From positions 62,001 to 126,000 of the forward strand of contig JAGVSM010003594.1 in NCBI GenBank assembly GCA_022494885.1: a DNA stretch of 64,000 nucleotides. The letters run 5' to 3'. The notes below the pieces were generated by a model. It was not told where the DNA came from and ran no database searches. It saw only the letters and a program-made list of their open reading frames with translations. Positions 31,790 through 43,059 of this stretch are shown here, piece by piece (position 1 is the stretch's first letter; every line of letters starts with the position of its first letter). This DNA comes from Micrasema longulum. Its lineage: Eukaryota > Arthropoda > Insecta > Trichoptera > Brachycentridae. The translations under genes and the position numbers were made by a program.

Positions 31790-31945
31790 TTGCTTTTATT
31801 AAATAATGTACATTTGTTTCCACTTTCCATTATGTTGTATCTCGACTCAACACAGGGCTCTTGGCCTTATAGGCTTTGGGATTCGTTTTTATTTTTTATT
31901 TGTAATATACGAGTATATGAATTTGTATAAATAAATAAAAAATAT
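31790..31945 (+). mobile_element. LINE 3' end (family S)
   Basis: TCCACTTTCCATTATGTTGT, TCGACTCAACACAGGGCTCT and a GTATAAATAAATAAAAAAT end; related to 36173-36768 and 13530-13640. Confidence 0.45.
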
Positions 31946-32129
31946 TTCGAAAAGCATTAACTTAGTGGTCAAACATTTTACTAAATGTTATTAAGTATTT
32001 ATAATGGCTTATAATGGTAACCCTACACCTATTAAACTCACGCCCCTCCCTTTACCCGTTTCCCCTCATTTTTCCACTATTTCTCCCACATTAAAAAATA
32101 TTTTTAAAACCTAATCAATGCGTGTAAGG

Positions 32130-32350
32130 GTAACATATTAAAATGCATGGCATGTTGATTTTACATTTTTGAGCATGTCACGGTGTATAGTGGGTTTTGC
32201 ATGTTGGTTTAATTGGTTTTCTGACAAATAGATGGGCCCGTCTCAAAATCGGTAGACATGGAAAAGTTGATAAGTAGTTATAACCAAATATTTCATAACA
32301 TTTAATAAAATGTTTGACCGCAAACTTAGTGCTTTAAATATTAATAATAA
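32130..32350. mobile_element. Repeat U, copy 2
   Basis: GCATGGCATGTTGATTTTAC, GGTGTATAGTGGGTTTTGCA, TTTCTGACAAATAGATGGGC, AATCGGTAGACATGGAAAAG, AATGTTTGACCGCAAAC. Collinear with 8060-8300. Confidence 0.55.
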
Positions 32351-32935
32351 TTTATTTATGTAACAATTTATATACATAATATACTATTTTTATACATAAA
32401 AGGCGGGTATATTGCCTTAAGGCAATTTCTTCCTTCCTACCCAAACCTTTCAGTTTGAGAAAATTACAAGTACATAGACATATTGAATCTAACAATTTTA
32501 TACAAAATTTAAAAACAAAGATTAAGAAAATAAAAATACATAAAAAATTTACACTATACTATGAAGAGAGGAGAAAGGATGGAAAGGAATGAAGAAGGAT
32601 AAAAGAACAATTTTAAAATGTAGATAGTGACATTTCAATCTTGACTTAAATGTAAATAAAAAAGGGGGGTCTTTAACATTAGTGGGTAGATTATTCCACA
32701 ATCGAGCAGCTACTACTGTTAAAGAAGAGATAAGAAAATCGGAGCGATGAAAGGGTATTAAAAGGGTTCTCTCGTCACTAGAACAAAGAGTTAGTCCGGG
32801 TTGTGATAGAGGTTGGAAGAGCCCTCTCAGATAAATAGGCGAAGTGGGATTATTTAAAATATTGTGAAGAAGTGATAGTATGTGAATGTTTCTTCTATGT
32901 CTGATAATGAGCCAATGTAGTTGCGTGCGATATTA
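32343..32935 (-). mobile_element. CR1-like LINE relic (family Z), best copy
   Basis: Minus-strand translation from about 32935 gives I-I-R-H-R-R-N-I-H-I-L-S-L-L-H-N-I-L-N, S-D-E-R-T-L-L-I-P-F-H-R-S-D, V-V-A-A-R-L-W-N-N-L-P-T-N-V-K-D and F-K-S-R-L-K-C-H-Y, the C-terminal blocks of a CR1-like RT. The 3' UTR has the ATTGCCTTAAGGCAAT stem-loop and ends in AAATAATTATTA-type repeats. Other copies: 15235-15700, 27960-28205, 44410-45010. Confidence 0.7.
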
Positions 32936-33945
32936 TTATTATTAATTTAGCTTTTAAAAGTTATTATTTCGTCACTTACCGCCACTGAATTATGAATACA
33001 TTATAAATTTAGATATCCCGAAACCATTTCAGAGCAATGTACTTCAAGTATTCATTGCCAAATCAAGGGACTCATGAAATGAGTAAATATCCCAATGATT
33101 TACATAACTTCTTTTTTTTAATCGTTATTTCTATGAGAAATCTTATGTAAAATGTATTTGCAATCCACGACTAGCAGAAAAATGATTTTATCACATTTCA
33201 GAAATATTGCAAGGAATTACAGGAATCTCATACAACTACAGTAATAAAGCCAGTTGATGTTAACTGAGTGAGAATACGGTCTGCTACAAGATAGATCGAC
33301 CAAATATAGGAACTAACATGGTCTTCAATAAACGCTCGCACTTCCCTTAACTTCGACCTAGATCGAGAATGGAAGCCATGCGCGGTCCGTCCATGGATTG
33401 AATGGAACCAAAGCTTCCATAAAAAATTTACTTCTAAACAATCAGTACTGATCGCGCCACTTGCCCGTTGGCAGATGAACGCTCGTAATTATCTGGTTGG
33501 CGGAATGTGTTATCTTTATGCTTTGCCACTGAACCCTAATACAATGAATGCAATTCCTACCTTGACCTGAGGTTCTGGTACCTTATTATTTTGAACTTGT
33601 CTCGCGGCAGTCAGGATCAGATCAGATCTTGTAGTCAGGAAGAAGGGGCAATTGACGTGGTTTCTTGATTATTCTTATTACACGACACTGTGAATTACAT
33701 AAATTATTAATTGCAAAAGTAACTGATTCGCGATCGCGGTGAGAAGCGAGAATTATCTAAGCACATGACTACTGACAGTTCGGTTATTAACAATTGTTCT
33801 TTTGTTATATGCATTTAAATAATTTTGAATATTTAATAAGTTGGGCCGGAGACAAAAATGTGGTACCTACCCATTGTAAGAAACGCAACATCTTAACCAG
33901 GGCCCAGTATGCAGCAAATAAATCCAGCAAAAATAATGTGGCGTA
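32936..33945. other. Complex sequence without recognised feature
   Basis: Bases 33260-33700 are more GC-rich and not visibly repeated in this window. No frame of 60 residues or more exists there. It may be intergenic single-copy DNA or an unfamiliar element. Confidence 0.3.
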
Positions 33946-33949
33946 GCCA

Positions 33950-34415
33950 AGTACCTGCAATATTTTGAATTTGTCCTAATGTTTGTGGATAAAAAACTGG
34001 ATTTCGCCCGCTAGGGAGTCATTAAAATTAACATTGATTATTACATATTTGTAATTTGTTCATCTTTATGACTCCGTAGAGGGTGAATACCAGTCTTTTG
34101 TCCCAAAATATTGTCATAAAACCAACTGGTCTAAGAAGAAGTAGAAAGATTGAAAAATTGTTTTTAGGCGTTGCCTAGTGTTTGAAATAATTAGATAAGA
34201 TGAATCTCTTCACAACAATAAAAGTTTCAGCTCTTTAACTTCAGTAAAATCAACAGATAGAAAAATTAAAAATATATGAATTTTCAAACGTACGCAAAAT
34301 GGTAAATGTTACACAGTGTGTAAAGTAGCCACTTAAACCGGCCAATGATAGGTCATAAGCCCTGTAAATGCCTAGATTTACATATTCCCTTCTCTTAAAT
34401 GATTATTGATCTAAT
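33950..34415. mobile_element. H1 element, diverged two-armed copy
   Basis: The left end GCAATATTTTGAATTTGTCC leads to an inner segment with TTTAGGCGTTGCCTAGTG and TTTCAGCTCTTTAACTTC. The right arm has TGTTACACAGTGTGTAAAGT, CCACTTAAACCGGCCAATGA and ATAAGCCCTGTAAATGCCTA. Ends not resolved. Confidence 0.65.
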
Positions 34416-35595
34416 CTTTTTAGTAATAACAACAAATATTTTTTGATAGTACTTTGAAGTAAAGTTAACTGCGTTCCGCCTTATTCCAAAAGAAGGAACT
34501 GTGTAAGTCAGGAGGTACTTTTCAAAAATGGTCATGTCCACTTTTGTTCAATTTGAGGAAATGTGACTTTTGAAAATAAAATTAAATCTTAAATATAGAA
34601 ACTTCAGAACCTAAGTGTTCATATTTAAGCAGAACAGTACAGAATTTGACCAAATTTGAAATGTGGCAATTGAAAACAATACTGATACATTTGAAGCAAA
34701 CGCGATGCTCGAAAATTGACGTACAAAAATATTCTGAAAAAACAAAAAAACTCGTTTTCTGGAGTTGACCATTTTTGAGGATTACCTCCTGAAGTCTGTT
34801 GATTTCTAAAAGGCGGTCGCCCAGTACTGAATTCACAAGAAAGCGCACGCGCAAATTGGGATCTTTAGTAACTCTGTGGAAGCAATTCTAACAAACCAAT
34901 CCATGTTTTGCGACTGTTTTATTACAAATTTAACACTTTAATCAGTTGACATGATCGTGTTATAATATTGAACAATGAAATAGATTTTTTTGTGCCGAAA
35001 TAACTGCTGAAAATCGATTTTATTTCTATGCACATAATTCGAATGACTGTGTTAGTATTAGGCACATATTTTACGTATATACTCGTAGCTAGTGACTGTG
35101 TGACCAGTATGACAAAGTGACTGCTTTCCTAATCAAAAACCTTTGCCCCTGATGGAGGCGTAACATAGTCCTAGTGTCTAATGACTTATATCCTCGAAGA
35201 CAACAATGCTCAGCATGAGCAAGACGAGAAAGAAAAATAAAGCAAGTTTTGGATCTTGTTTGATATTATTTTATTTTTGAATGGTTTTTTACACATTTGC
35301 AATCAAGAATAGAAAATTATGCATTTTGTGTTGTTTTGACATCCCTAAAATCAAACAATTCGGAGTGCAACGACATATTAAGGTGACGCGAGTGAGGAAG
35401 GTCTTTGGTTCGACTCCAAGGGCGACTGCAAAGGGAAAATCAATGAAGCGGTCTGTTTATTGTTCAGGAAATAAATAAAACATAACAATGTAACATTATT
35501 AACTCAACAATATGATACATATTACGACATAGACGGAGAACTTTTTTGAAAACGTTATACAACTAGAAGGAACCAATCGCTAAAAAACTAAATGA
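34416..35595. other. No recognisable feature
   Basis: Contains a 90-residue minus frame (34854-34582) and a 65-residue plus frame (35281-35478), neither with a family motif. Confidence 0.3.
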
Positions 35596-35599
35596 AGAA

Positions 35600-35885
35600 G
35601 TCTGTGTAGATTAGTCAATTCATCACATGCCATGGAATTGTTTGGGATAGATCTTTCGACTTTTTGTAGATCTCTTCGCGACCTCTTGGGATGTAGTTGG
35701 ATTGGCATGGTTTAGCTCGAAGTCTTAGGTCTTTCGTTTTTATGAATATATTGTAGATAATTATTGTTTTGCCCTTGTTTGTCTTTGCTAAATAGTTTTA
35801 TGTTCTTTTTGTTCAGTTTCTTGCATTTATGTTTCTTCATGTAACTGTTGTAATTGGCCTAGGCCGTATATATAATAAATAAATA
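35600..35885 (+). mobile_element. Jockey/R1-like LINE (family J2), 3' end
   Basis: TGTGTAGATTAGTCAATTCA through GATTGGCATGGTTTAGCTCG to TAATTGGCCTAGGCCGTATA and ATAATAAATAAATA, nearly identical to 14577-14865. Only the last codons and UTR are present. Confidence 0.7.
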
Positions 35886-36172
35886 AAAATATATATTTTT
35901 AATAATTTGGCTTTGTTCGATAGTCTACTAACAAATAAATAGATATATTCAACTTCCTCATTGTACAATGATTTATCCGAAGACAGCCTTCATATCATTT
36001 CAAATCAATCGAAAAATATGTTATCGACACGTTTTCTCATAATATAAAAAGTCAGTTGCAGGTAACGCCAGCGCGACATTGCATAAATTTATTAATTATT
36101 AATCACAATATGGTTCACTCACTGTGCTGCGTGTTGTTCATATAAGGAATTCATATTTACGTTGTCTATGCT

Positions 36173-36768
36173 ATTTTTCTATAATGTATGCTTCCACTTT
36201 CCCTTATATTTTATCCCAACTCAACACAGGACTTTTGGTTTAAAGGATTTTGGAATACGCAAATCTGTACCTTTGAAGATAAAAACAAGGGAGTCGACTT
36301 TTTGCTATTTTGTTTTTAAGTTGAATATGCAGAAATTACCGCATAAGCTATTTTATACGTGAATAAAACACCAGAGTCCAACAATGTTTGGTTATGTTCA
36401 AATGCTTGCAGACTGGCTGGATTTCCTCCCTAGGGAGTTGTTCATATTTTAATTTATTTCAAGAGAGAGGTATTTTTCTATAATGTATGCTTCCACTTTC
36501 CCTTATATTTTATTCAAACTCAACACAGGACTTTTGGTTTAAGGATTTTGAAATACGCAAATCTGTACCTTAGAAGATAAAAACAAAGGAGTCGACTTTT
36601 GGCTGTTTTGTTTTTAAATTGAAAATGCAGAAATTACCGCAATAAGCTATTTTATACGTGAATAAAACACCAGAGTCCAACAATGTTTGATTATGTTCAA
36701 ATGCTTGCAGACTGGCTGGATTTCCTCCCTAGGGAGTTGTTCATATTTAAATTTATTTCAACAGAGAG
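36173..36768 (+). repeat. 299-bp direct tandem duplication
   Basis: Unit 1 36173-36471 and unit 2 36472-36768 share TTTTTCTATAATGTATGCTT, AACTCAACACAGGACTTTTG, GATAAAAACAA(G/A)GGAGTCGA and an H1 outer end (CTGGCTGGATTTCCTCCCTA). Identity is high, with scattered substitutions and single-base indels. The unit is a family S LINE end joined to H1. Confidence 0.8.
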
Positions 36769-36815
36769 GGAAAAAAAATTGAGAGGGGAATATGGAAGTC
36801 TAGGCATTTACATTT
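36685..36815 (+). mobile_element. H1 fragment, left arm outer part
   Basis: CCAACAATGTTTGATTATGT, then GACTGGCTGGATTTCC, CAACAGAGAGGGAAAAA and GGAAGTCTAGGCATTTACAT. Confidence 0.65.
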
Positions 36816-36824
36816 TACAAATTT

Positions 36825-37300
36825 ATTTATAAACAGACACTATAAAGTATCTATCTTCAGTTCTTTTTTTTTCATTTGAAGATAATTCATGTTAATGATG
36901 GTTTGTGAGAGATCATTGAACAATCTTGGAACAACGCAATTTAATGTTCGCTCTCCAAAGTAATTTGTAATTCGAGGAACAAACAGGGAGCCCTTAGTTT
37001 TTAATCTAGTGTTATGGTGTGGGAAACTCTTTTTTTATATTCCAGATCAACAAAGTGATCTACAATCAATTTGTACCCACAAAGTTGTTTTACCGGCAGG
37101 ACATTACAGAATTTAAAATAAACACAATCGCCAATATGTTTCGCCTCGCGGATTATGCTTTCAGGTACAATCTCCCTCAACAGTCTCACCTGAATATCAT
37201 AAATATTACCCAGATGAGACTGGAAGGTGAGACCCCAGACAAGCACTCCGTAAGATATAATGGATTCAATGAGCGAGGTATATATGTGATAGTTGGTCCT
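36825..37300 (-). mobile_element. Non-LTR RT C-terminus relic
   Basis: Minus frame 37246-37001: V-L-V-W-G-L-T-F, I-Q-V-R-L-L-R-E-I, V-Y-F-K-F-C-N-V-L-P-V-K-Q-L, then after a stop L-R-A-P-C-L-F-L and a degraded A-P-x-L-F-N-D-L-S block down to about 36880. The order fits a Jockey/CR1-type RT end. The overlapping plus frame of 127 residues is a shadow. Confidence 0.55.
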
Positions 37301-38280
37301 AGAACTTACCTAGCAAAACAAAAAAGAGATTTCTGGCTGGTTCTGTCGACCAGATACACGGAAACACACCAACTTCAGCAAATCTGGACAGCCAATGAAT
37401 AAATTGATTACTTTATCAAGTAATCTTAGGCCAGTTAGGATTATTCTATCAGATTTTCTGAAGATAATAATTGATTATAATTAAATTATAATTGTTAGCT
37501 GTTTTAAAAATGCACAACAGATGGTAATAATATTTTTATGTAATAGGTTTAAGCATTTTGGGAAACAAAAAAATCTTCATTCTCAAAGTGGGCGGTGGGT
37601 CTAATATGTAATTTGACAACCTCTAATTTAGAACTACCTAAAAAAAATAAAATTTAAATAAATAAAAAAAATATTTCCAATTTTAGTAGTCTGTAGACGG
37701 ATACGGTAATTATGCAGATACAGTACTTATTGGGCCTCTCTCTTCCCGTCTTGCTCTTGCTTCTGGCAGCCATCTTGCTTTTCTGTTTCTCTTTTTAAAT
37801 TCAAAATTGGAACAATGGAGCGCCGTTGTTTTCGCGCGCGCGGGAAATCGAGGTCAAAGAAAGAGTTGCCATGTTATATTATTATTATACTTTTACCTAC
37901 AGGGGTAACAAACTTATAATATAAATGAAATAGATAACAATAAAATTACTTTGTTTTTTTCTATGTACCACTTATTTTTTAAATAATTTCATAAACAACT
38001 AGTTTCGGCAAAATACTATGTCTTCTTCAAGGTAAATTACAAACTTGCATGATATAAAATTTACACAGTAGAGTGGGTGTGAAACTAAGGATTTTTGTGT
38101 GGATTTAAGGAGAGAACATTCAAGTTGTCTTAAAAACAGTCATATTTTGGAGTTTGCAGATCACATTCTAACAAATATTCACTCATTCAACATTGAAAAT
38201 GGTCTTTTATTTTCAAACATAAACAAAAAAGAAAGGACACTCAATAGTAAGTACGACAATTACTATTAGATCAATAATAA
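37301..38280. other. No recognised gene; hammerhead-like core on minus strand near 38000-38045
   Basis: Minus-strand TTGAAGA (38031-38037 region) is followed after about 16 nt by CGAAAC (38008-38013 region), a spacing like the hammerhead core. Stem II does not pair well. A GC-rich patch lies at 37820-37860 (CGCGCGCGCGGGAAATCGAG). Confidence 0.3.
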
Positions 38281-38284
38281 TAAT

Positions 38285-38575
38285 ATGAATTTTAGTTTTC
38301 ACCATTCTGCCTAAATATCCACATTTCCTCAGCTCTTTTATCTGTTGTGAAAAAAATAATAAGTCATGTAAGACAGAATGGCGAATGTGTAAAGTAGCCA
38401 CTTAAACCAGCCAATGACAGGTCATAAGACCTGTAAATGTCGAGACTACCATATTCTCTTATTAAAAATATTTTCCCTCTGTTGCAACTAATTTAGATCC
38501 GAATTACTTCCTAGGGAGGTAATCCAGCCTGTCTGCAAACATTTGAACATACTCAAAACATTGTTGAAATAGATA
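38285..38575 (-). mobile_element. H1 element
   Basis: The left part has CACCATTCTGCCTAAATATC. The right arm has AATGGCGAATGTGTAAAGTA, CCACTTAAACCAGCCAATGA, CCCTCTGTTGCAACTAATTT and the outer end ACATACTCAAAACATTGTTG. Confidence 0.65.
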
Positions 38576-38699
38576 AAACATGTATTTTATTGGTTAGTTG
38601 GGTGAATTTAAAAGTTGTGAAAATAAGCAAACTTGCCAATTTACAAAAAGTTCATTATTCATTTAAATAAAAATAAAATAAAATAAAATAGATTTATGT

Positions 38700-39175
38700 A
38701 TTCATACCTTTAAGAAATATACTAAGGATAAAAGAACTGAAACAATTGTATTATGGATTGGTAAATTTAATACTGACATATGGTCTGATTGGCTGGGGAA
38801 GCTGCACTAAAACGACTATGGCTTCAGCAGCTATAGCTCAAAAATCAGTAGCGGTCACGAATCTCAAATACCGAACGGTTTGCCATGCTCATAATACTAG
38901 ACACTCCATTAAGGATCTGATTCTACAGAGATGAGTTAATACTTTTTTGGCTCAAAAGCAGCAATACTTTATAGGCCCGAGGATATCCCAGATTCATGGA
39001 AATGTGGTGGGATTGCCAGGCTGAGGAAGGTGTTGGCTGCATTTTTAATCTGTAATGGTCGGAGGGAGTCAGAGAAATTGTTGTCCAATGTAGAAGGACG
39101 TAAGCTGATTTCTTGTTTTACTAGTAATGACTTAGGACTTAGGATATGGAGATTTTGGTGTTGTTTATGTTTTCA
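38700..39175 (+). mobile_element. Non-LTR RT C-terminus relic
   Basis: L-K-Q-L-Y-Y-G-L-V-N-L-I-L-T-Y-G-L-I-G-W-G-S-C (38730 on) matches the S-L-V-x-P-x-L-x-Y-G-x-x-x-W-G block after the RT domain. It is followed by H-N-T-R-H-S-I-K and stops at 38932. Downstream frames are broken. Confidence 0.6.
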
Positions 39176-39742
39176 TTGTATATTTATTATTTACTTTTAA
39201 GACTGAAAAATCACACGTAATAAAAAAACTGTAATTACTTTTAATATTATTACAAAAAACATTATTTACTGCGTTAGAACGGGTAAGCTATCCCTAGTTA
39301 GGCAGTTTAGATGAACCACCAGCAAAATATATATATATATATATGTGTATACTTTCAATCAATTTGTTGTATAAATAAAATAAAAAAATAAAAATATAAA
39401 TTCATTGAAAAAAAATGAAAAAAAGTACTTTAATAAAATGAACAAAGAAAATTAAAAGTGCAACCGGGAATATAATATATTTAAGAAAAAAGTAAAAAGT
39501 TATATTTAAAATTCTTTTTTGTGTAGCATTGATAAAAAACATTTTTTTGTTGCAATTTATATTTTATCCTTAAAACATTAATAATTAAAAATAAAACATT
39601 CAAATTATTGTAAGACATCATACCCCGTTAAGTACACAAGAATAGTTTTTTCTTTTACGTAATGGGAAACGTTAATGTTAATATATGTATTGAATTTATA
39701 AAAAATGTATTAAGTAGTAATATTGTGTACTTATATTTAAAA

Positions 39743-39996
39743 CTTATAATATTAGAAATCAAACACTGATTTGAGTCTACTGAACACTTTATTTTATTTT
39801 TACAAATATAAAAACAAAAATTTCGTGTCAAAGACAAAAAAAAAACAAAAACATCTAATCGTCACATTCGTTTGAAAATGCCCTAACAAGGCGAAACAAT
39901 TGTCACGAAATTTTTGTTTTTATATTTTTTATATTTGTAAAAATAAAATAAAGTGTTCAGTAGACTTAAATCAGTGTTTGATTTCTAATACTATAA
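39743..39996 (+). mobile_element. H4 inverted-repeat element with hammerhead-like core between arms
   Basis: The left arm 39743-39830 and right arm 39901-39996 are inverted copies with about two mismatches and one 9-bp indel. Shared blocks include TTAGAAATCAAACACTGATT, GTCTACTGAACACTTTATTT and ACAAAAATTTCGTG. The 70-bp loop holds TTTGAAAATGCCC and AAGGCGAAACAATTGTC. No frame. Confidence 0.7.
39866..39911 (+). ncRNA. Hammerhead-like motif in H4
   Basis: Stem I ATTCGT with ACGAAAT, core TTGAAAA (39872-39878), stem II GCC..GGC (39880-39892), GAAA (39893-39896), GTC at 39902-39904. It has the same U3/A8 pair as 27140-27186 and the same extra base before stem II. Confidence 0.35.
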
Positions 39997-40119
39997 GATT
40001 AAATATGGAGTTCTCTAAAATAAACACCAAATCAATCAATACTTATATTTTGTTTATCTGAATAAACTAATAATTTGTGCGTCCCTTCACCAAGTAATAA
40101 TTTATTTATTTTTAATTAT

Positions 40120-40215
40120 TTCAACAGAGAGGGAAAACATTTTTGACAAGGGAATATGGAGGAAAAGAGGAAATCCAGCCAGTCTGCAAGCATTTGGACA
40201 TACTGAAACATTCTT
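40120..40215 (+). mobile_element. H1, collapsed copy
   Basis: ATTTCAACAGAGAGGGAAAA, GGGAATATGGAGG, then directly GAAATCCAGCCAGTCTGCAA and ACATACTGAAACATTC, i.e. left arm start joined to the outer end. Confidence 0.6.
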
Positions 40216-40604
40216 GAAAAAATATTTTTCAGAATGTTTGTTACCGCTGTTTAGGGCCCCGAGTAGTCGTTGTTACATTGAAAGTAAGAATTTACATAAA
40301 AATGCGTAACCATTCTCCATAATCTACTTTGGGAAGGCATTTCTCCGTCTTATGTCTGTTATTGTTTGTTATCATAATACTTGTATTGCTGCCTACAACT
40401 ACTTTATGTATTTTTATTTTTAGCATGATCGGAAAAACAGACATATAGCTCTTAAGCTCAATGTTTATTTCTGTAAATTTATTAATAATTTTTATTTGCT
40501 AGAATTTTTTTCGTTTATGCACTTTGTACCTGTAAGACGATTAGTAATATAGCTTCAATAGGTAAATGTTATCAACTCTCAAATATTTAAATTTAGTAAA
40601 TTGG

Positions 40605-40735
40605 GATTAGAATTCCAACAGTCCATGCGCTCAGTAGCTGCAAGACTTGTTGTTATCTAACTTCTATTTTTATAAATTTGTTTTTTATTTCATTTTTTAA
40701 ATATCACTAAAACTCTAAACATCATTGTCAAACAT
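40605..40735. repeat. Single unit of the 51.9/54.9-kb tandem repeat
   Basis: GAATTCCAACAGTCCATGCG, CTCAGTAGCTGCAAGACTTG and TATCTAACTTCTATTTTTAT are the inverse of 55141-55210. A lone, dispersed unit. Confidence 0.55.
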
Positions 40736-40737
40736 AT

Positions 40738-41352
40738 TACAACAAAGATGAAGAACATTAACGATAAGATAATATAGAAGTCTAGGCATCTACAGGGCTT
40801 ATGACCTGTCAATGGCTGGTTTAAGTGGCCACTTTACACATTGTTTAACATTCACTATTCTGCCCATATTCGAACATCTATATTCCTTCAATTCTTTCAT
40901 CTTCATGGACCAGGTAATTTATCAACAATATTTTGAGTTTGTCCAAATTTTTGTAGACAAGGACTGGATTCAACTCCCTGGAGAAGTATAGAAATTGAAA
41001 AAATAATATTTTCAGGCGTTGCCTAGTATGTAGGTGAAATAATTCAATTCGTTGAATCTCACCAGCATAAATAAAGGTTTCAGCTCTTTAACTTCACAAA
41101 CATCAACAGATGAAAGAATTGAAGGAATATAGATGTTCAAGTATAGGCAGAATGGTGAATGTTACACAGTGTGTAAAGTGGCCACTTAAACCAGCCATTG
41201 ACAGGTCATAAGCCCTGTAGATGCCTGGAACTCTGTATTACCTTCTCTTAGATGGTCTTCATCTCTGTTGTAATATGTTAATATAAACAGCTCCCCAGGG
41301 AGTTGAATCCAGTCCTTGTCTACAAAAATTTGGACAAACTCAAAATATTGTT
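40738..41352 (+). mobile_element. H1 element, long two-armed copy
   Basis: The left arm starts ACATATTACAACAAAGATGA. The loop contains the outer end (ATCAACAATATTTTGAGTTT) and CAGGCGTTGCCTAGTATGTA. The right arm goes from GAAAGAATTGAAGGAATATA through GTTACACAGTGTGTAAAGTG to CATCTCTGTTGTAATATGTT. The tail CTCCCCAGGGAGTTGAATCC ends ACTCAAAATATTGTTG. This is the fullest copy of the family. The target duplication is not clear here. Confidence 0.8.
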
Positions 41353-41384
41353 GATTTACCCAAATGTTTAAATTTTGCGAGCCA

Positions 41385-42740
41385 TTCTTAACAAGTTGTA
41401 TAGTATAAGAAAATCAGAATCATAATACTTTTTGACCCATTGCTCCCTGACAGTAAAAATTTGTCCAGGTGTAAAATAACTCATATATCTCTTACATGAT
41501 AATGCATTTGATAAAACTTATCACTGTCGGTACATATTTAGACATTTTTTAGAAGTGTCGGCTAGTTTGAAGTAGTTAGTTTCAAAAAATGACTCCTGGG
41601 GATCCGTTTTGCGTAGAGCTGTCACCCATTTGGCTGTGTAAAATTACCATTTCTTTACAAACCTCAATATTATAATTATGATAGCAAGTAAAAAAAAAAA
41701 GATTTTTTGTGGTTTGATTGTAATGAGGGTTTTTTATTTGTTTTTGTAAATATATATCCATGGATCCATACGGAGTAAACCCAGATCATCGTTTACTCCA
41801 TTCTTCTTTCAAACAAGAGAAAATAATTACTCTATGAAAGTAAACAAAAAAATAATAAAAATACATTATGGTAAAATTCATTATTATTCCATGTCCGCTC
41901 CCTTGCTAAAGCGTATAGTGTCCACAAGATTCTCTAAGCATCTCTGTCAAAATTAATGACACATTATAGTTAGAGCAGCAATATATTGATTTTATATACA
42001 TTTGCAATAAAAGTAATTAAAAGTAGTTTAAAAGTACAAAAACATGTCAATTCAGCAAAGAAAAAAAAAAAACAGGTATGGCAAGTTATCCGTAAAATTT
42101 AAAAACGCAATATAAGGAGAAGATTTTAAACCAAAGGTAGTTGATAAAATTTCATTAAAGCGATTTTAGCAGTAATACAAATTTCAGTAGAGAAATTTGA
42201 TTTAAAATAACAATATTAATGTATGTAATGTGAAGTGATGTAAGCGAAAAAGGGATCAACGGGACTTTTATTCAAAAGGGTTCTAAATTATGAAACAGTA
42301 CTCTTGTATGCTGCAGACTAGTGTATCATACCATGTGCGAATTGCATTAGTATTATTAAAATATCTAGAGAGTTTAGACGTACAAATCCCAGCAATATAT
42401 GTTTATATAAATTCGTTTGAAATGTCTGTACATCTCAATTTGCCGAAGTATTATTGAAACGTTAACAACAGTAAACGAGCTAACGTTATGGTCACGGTGC
42501 ATAGAGACTGCACATTTTTTGCTTCTTGAACAATCCAGAGTGCCAGAGAAAAGAGAATGAAACGTACTTTTGCGCTCTAGTTAACCCAGAATCCGTACGA
42601 CAGAAGAAAGTGCCCCGAAACCGGTCTAGTTATATGGACACCGTTACTCGTCTTTGCTACAAAGCGAAATGACGTTACAAAACTTGGTTTGTATGTAACA
42701 TAATCGTAATAAAAATGTTTCGAATATAAATAAAGATGTT
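41385..42740. other. Mostly unrecognised; RT C-terminus scrap at 41880-41990 (-)
   Basis: Minus-strand 41990-41880 reads R-C-L-E-N-L-V-D-T-I-R-F-S-K-G, the last residues of the GRP-type LINE end seen at 52922-53225. A SINE B tail scrap (CATTCTTAACAAGTTGTAT) lies at 41393. The rest has no feature. Confidence 0.4.
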
Positions 42741-42747
42741 TAAAAAT

Positions 42748-43050
42748 CGGCAACGTTTTGAGTATGTCCAAATGTATATAAACCAGCTAGATTTTCTCCC
42801 TAGGAAGTCACTTAGATCGTAATTTGTTGCAACAGAGAAGGAGAATATTTTTGAGAAGTAATACCTATAGATAGGAGAAAGGATTACTTTGTATTGTATT
42901 TAAATTTGTTGCAACAGAGAGGGAAAATATTTTTGAGAAAGGAAATATGGGAGTCTAGGCGTTTACAGGGCTTATGACCTGTCATTGGCTAGTTTAAGTG
43001 GCCACTTTACACATTGTGTAACGTTTACCATTCTGCCTATGTTATTATTT
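42748..43050 (+). mobile_element. H1 element, left arm with internal duplication
   Basis: CAACGTTTTGAGTATGTCCA, then CAACAGAGAAGGAGAATATT and, 80 bp later, CAACAGAGAGGGAAAATATT again, followed by CTTATGACCTGTCATTGGCT and GTGGCCACTTTACACATTGT. Part of the arm is duplicated. Confidence 0.7.
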
Positions 43051-43059
43051 AAATATGAA

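Noticed and set aside
37019..37402. 127-residue plus-strand frame, the second longest in the window
   Set aside because: It overlaps a minus-strand frame with recognisable RT C-terminal blocks, so it is the shadow of a LINE relic.
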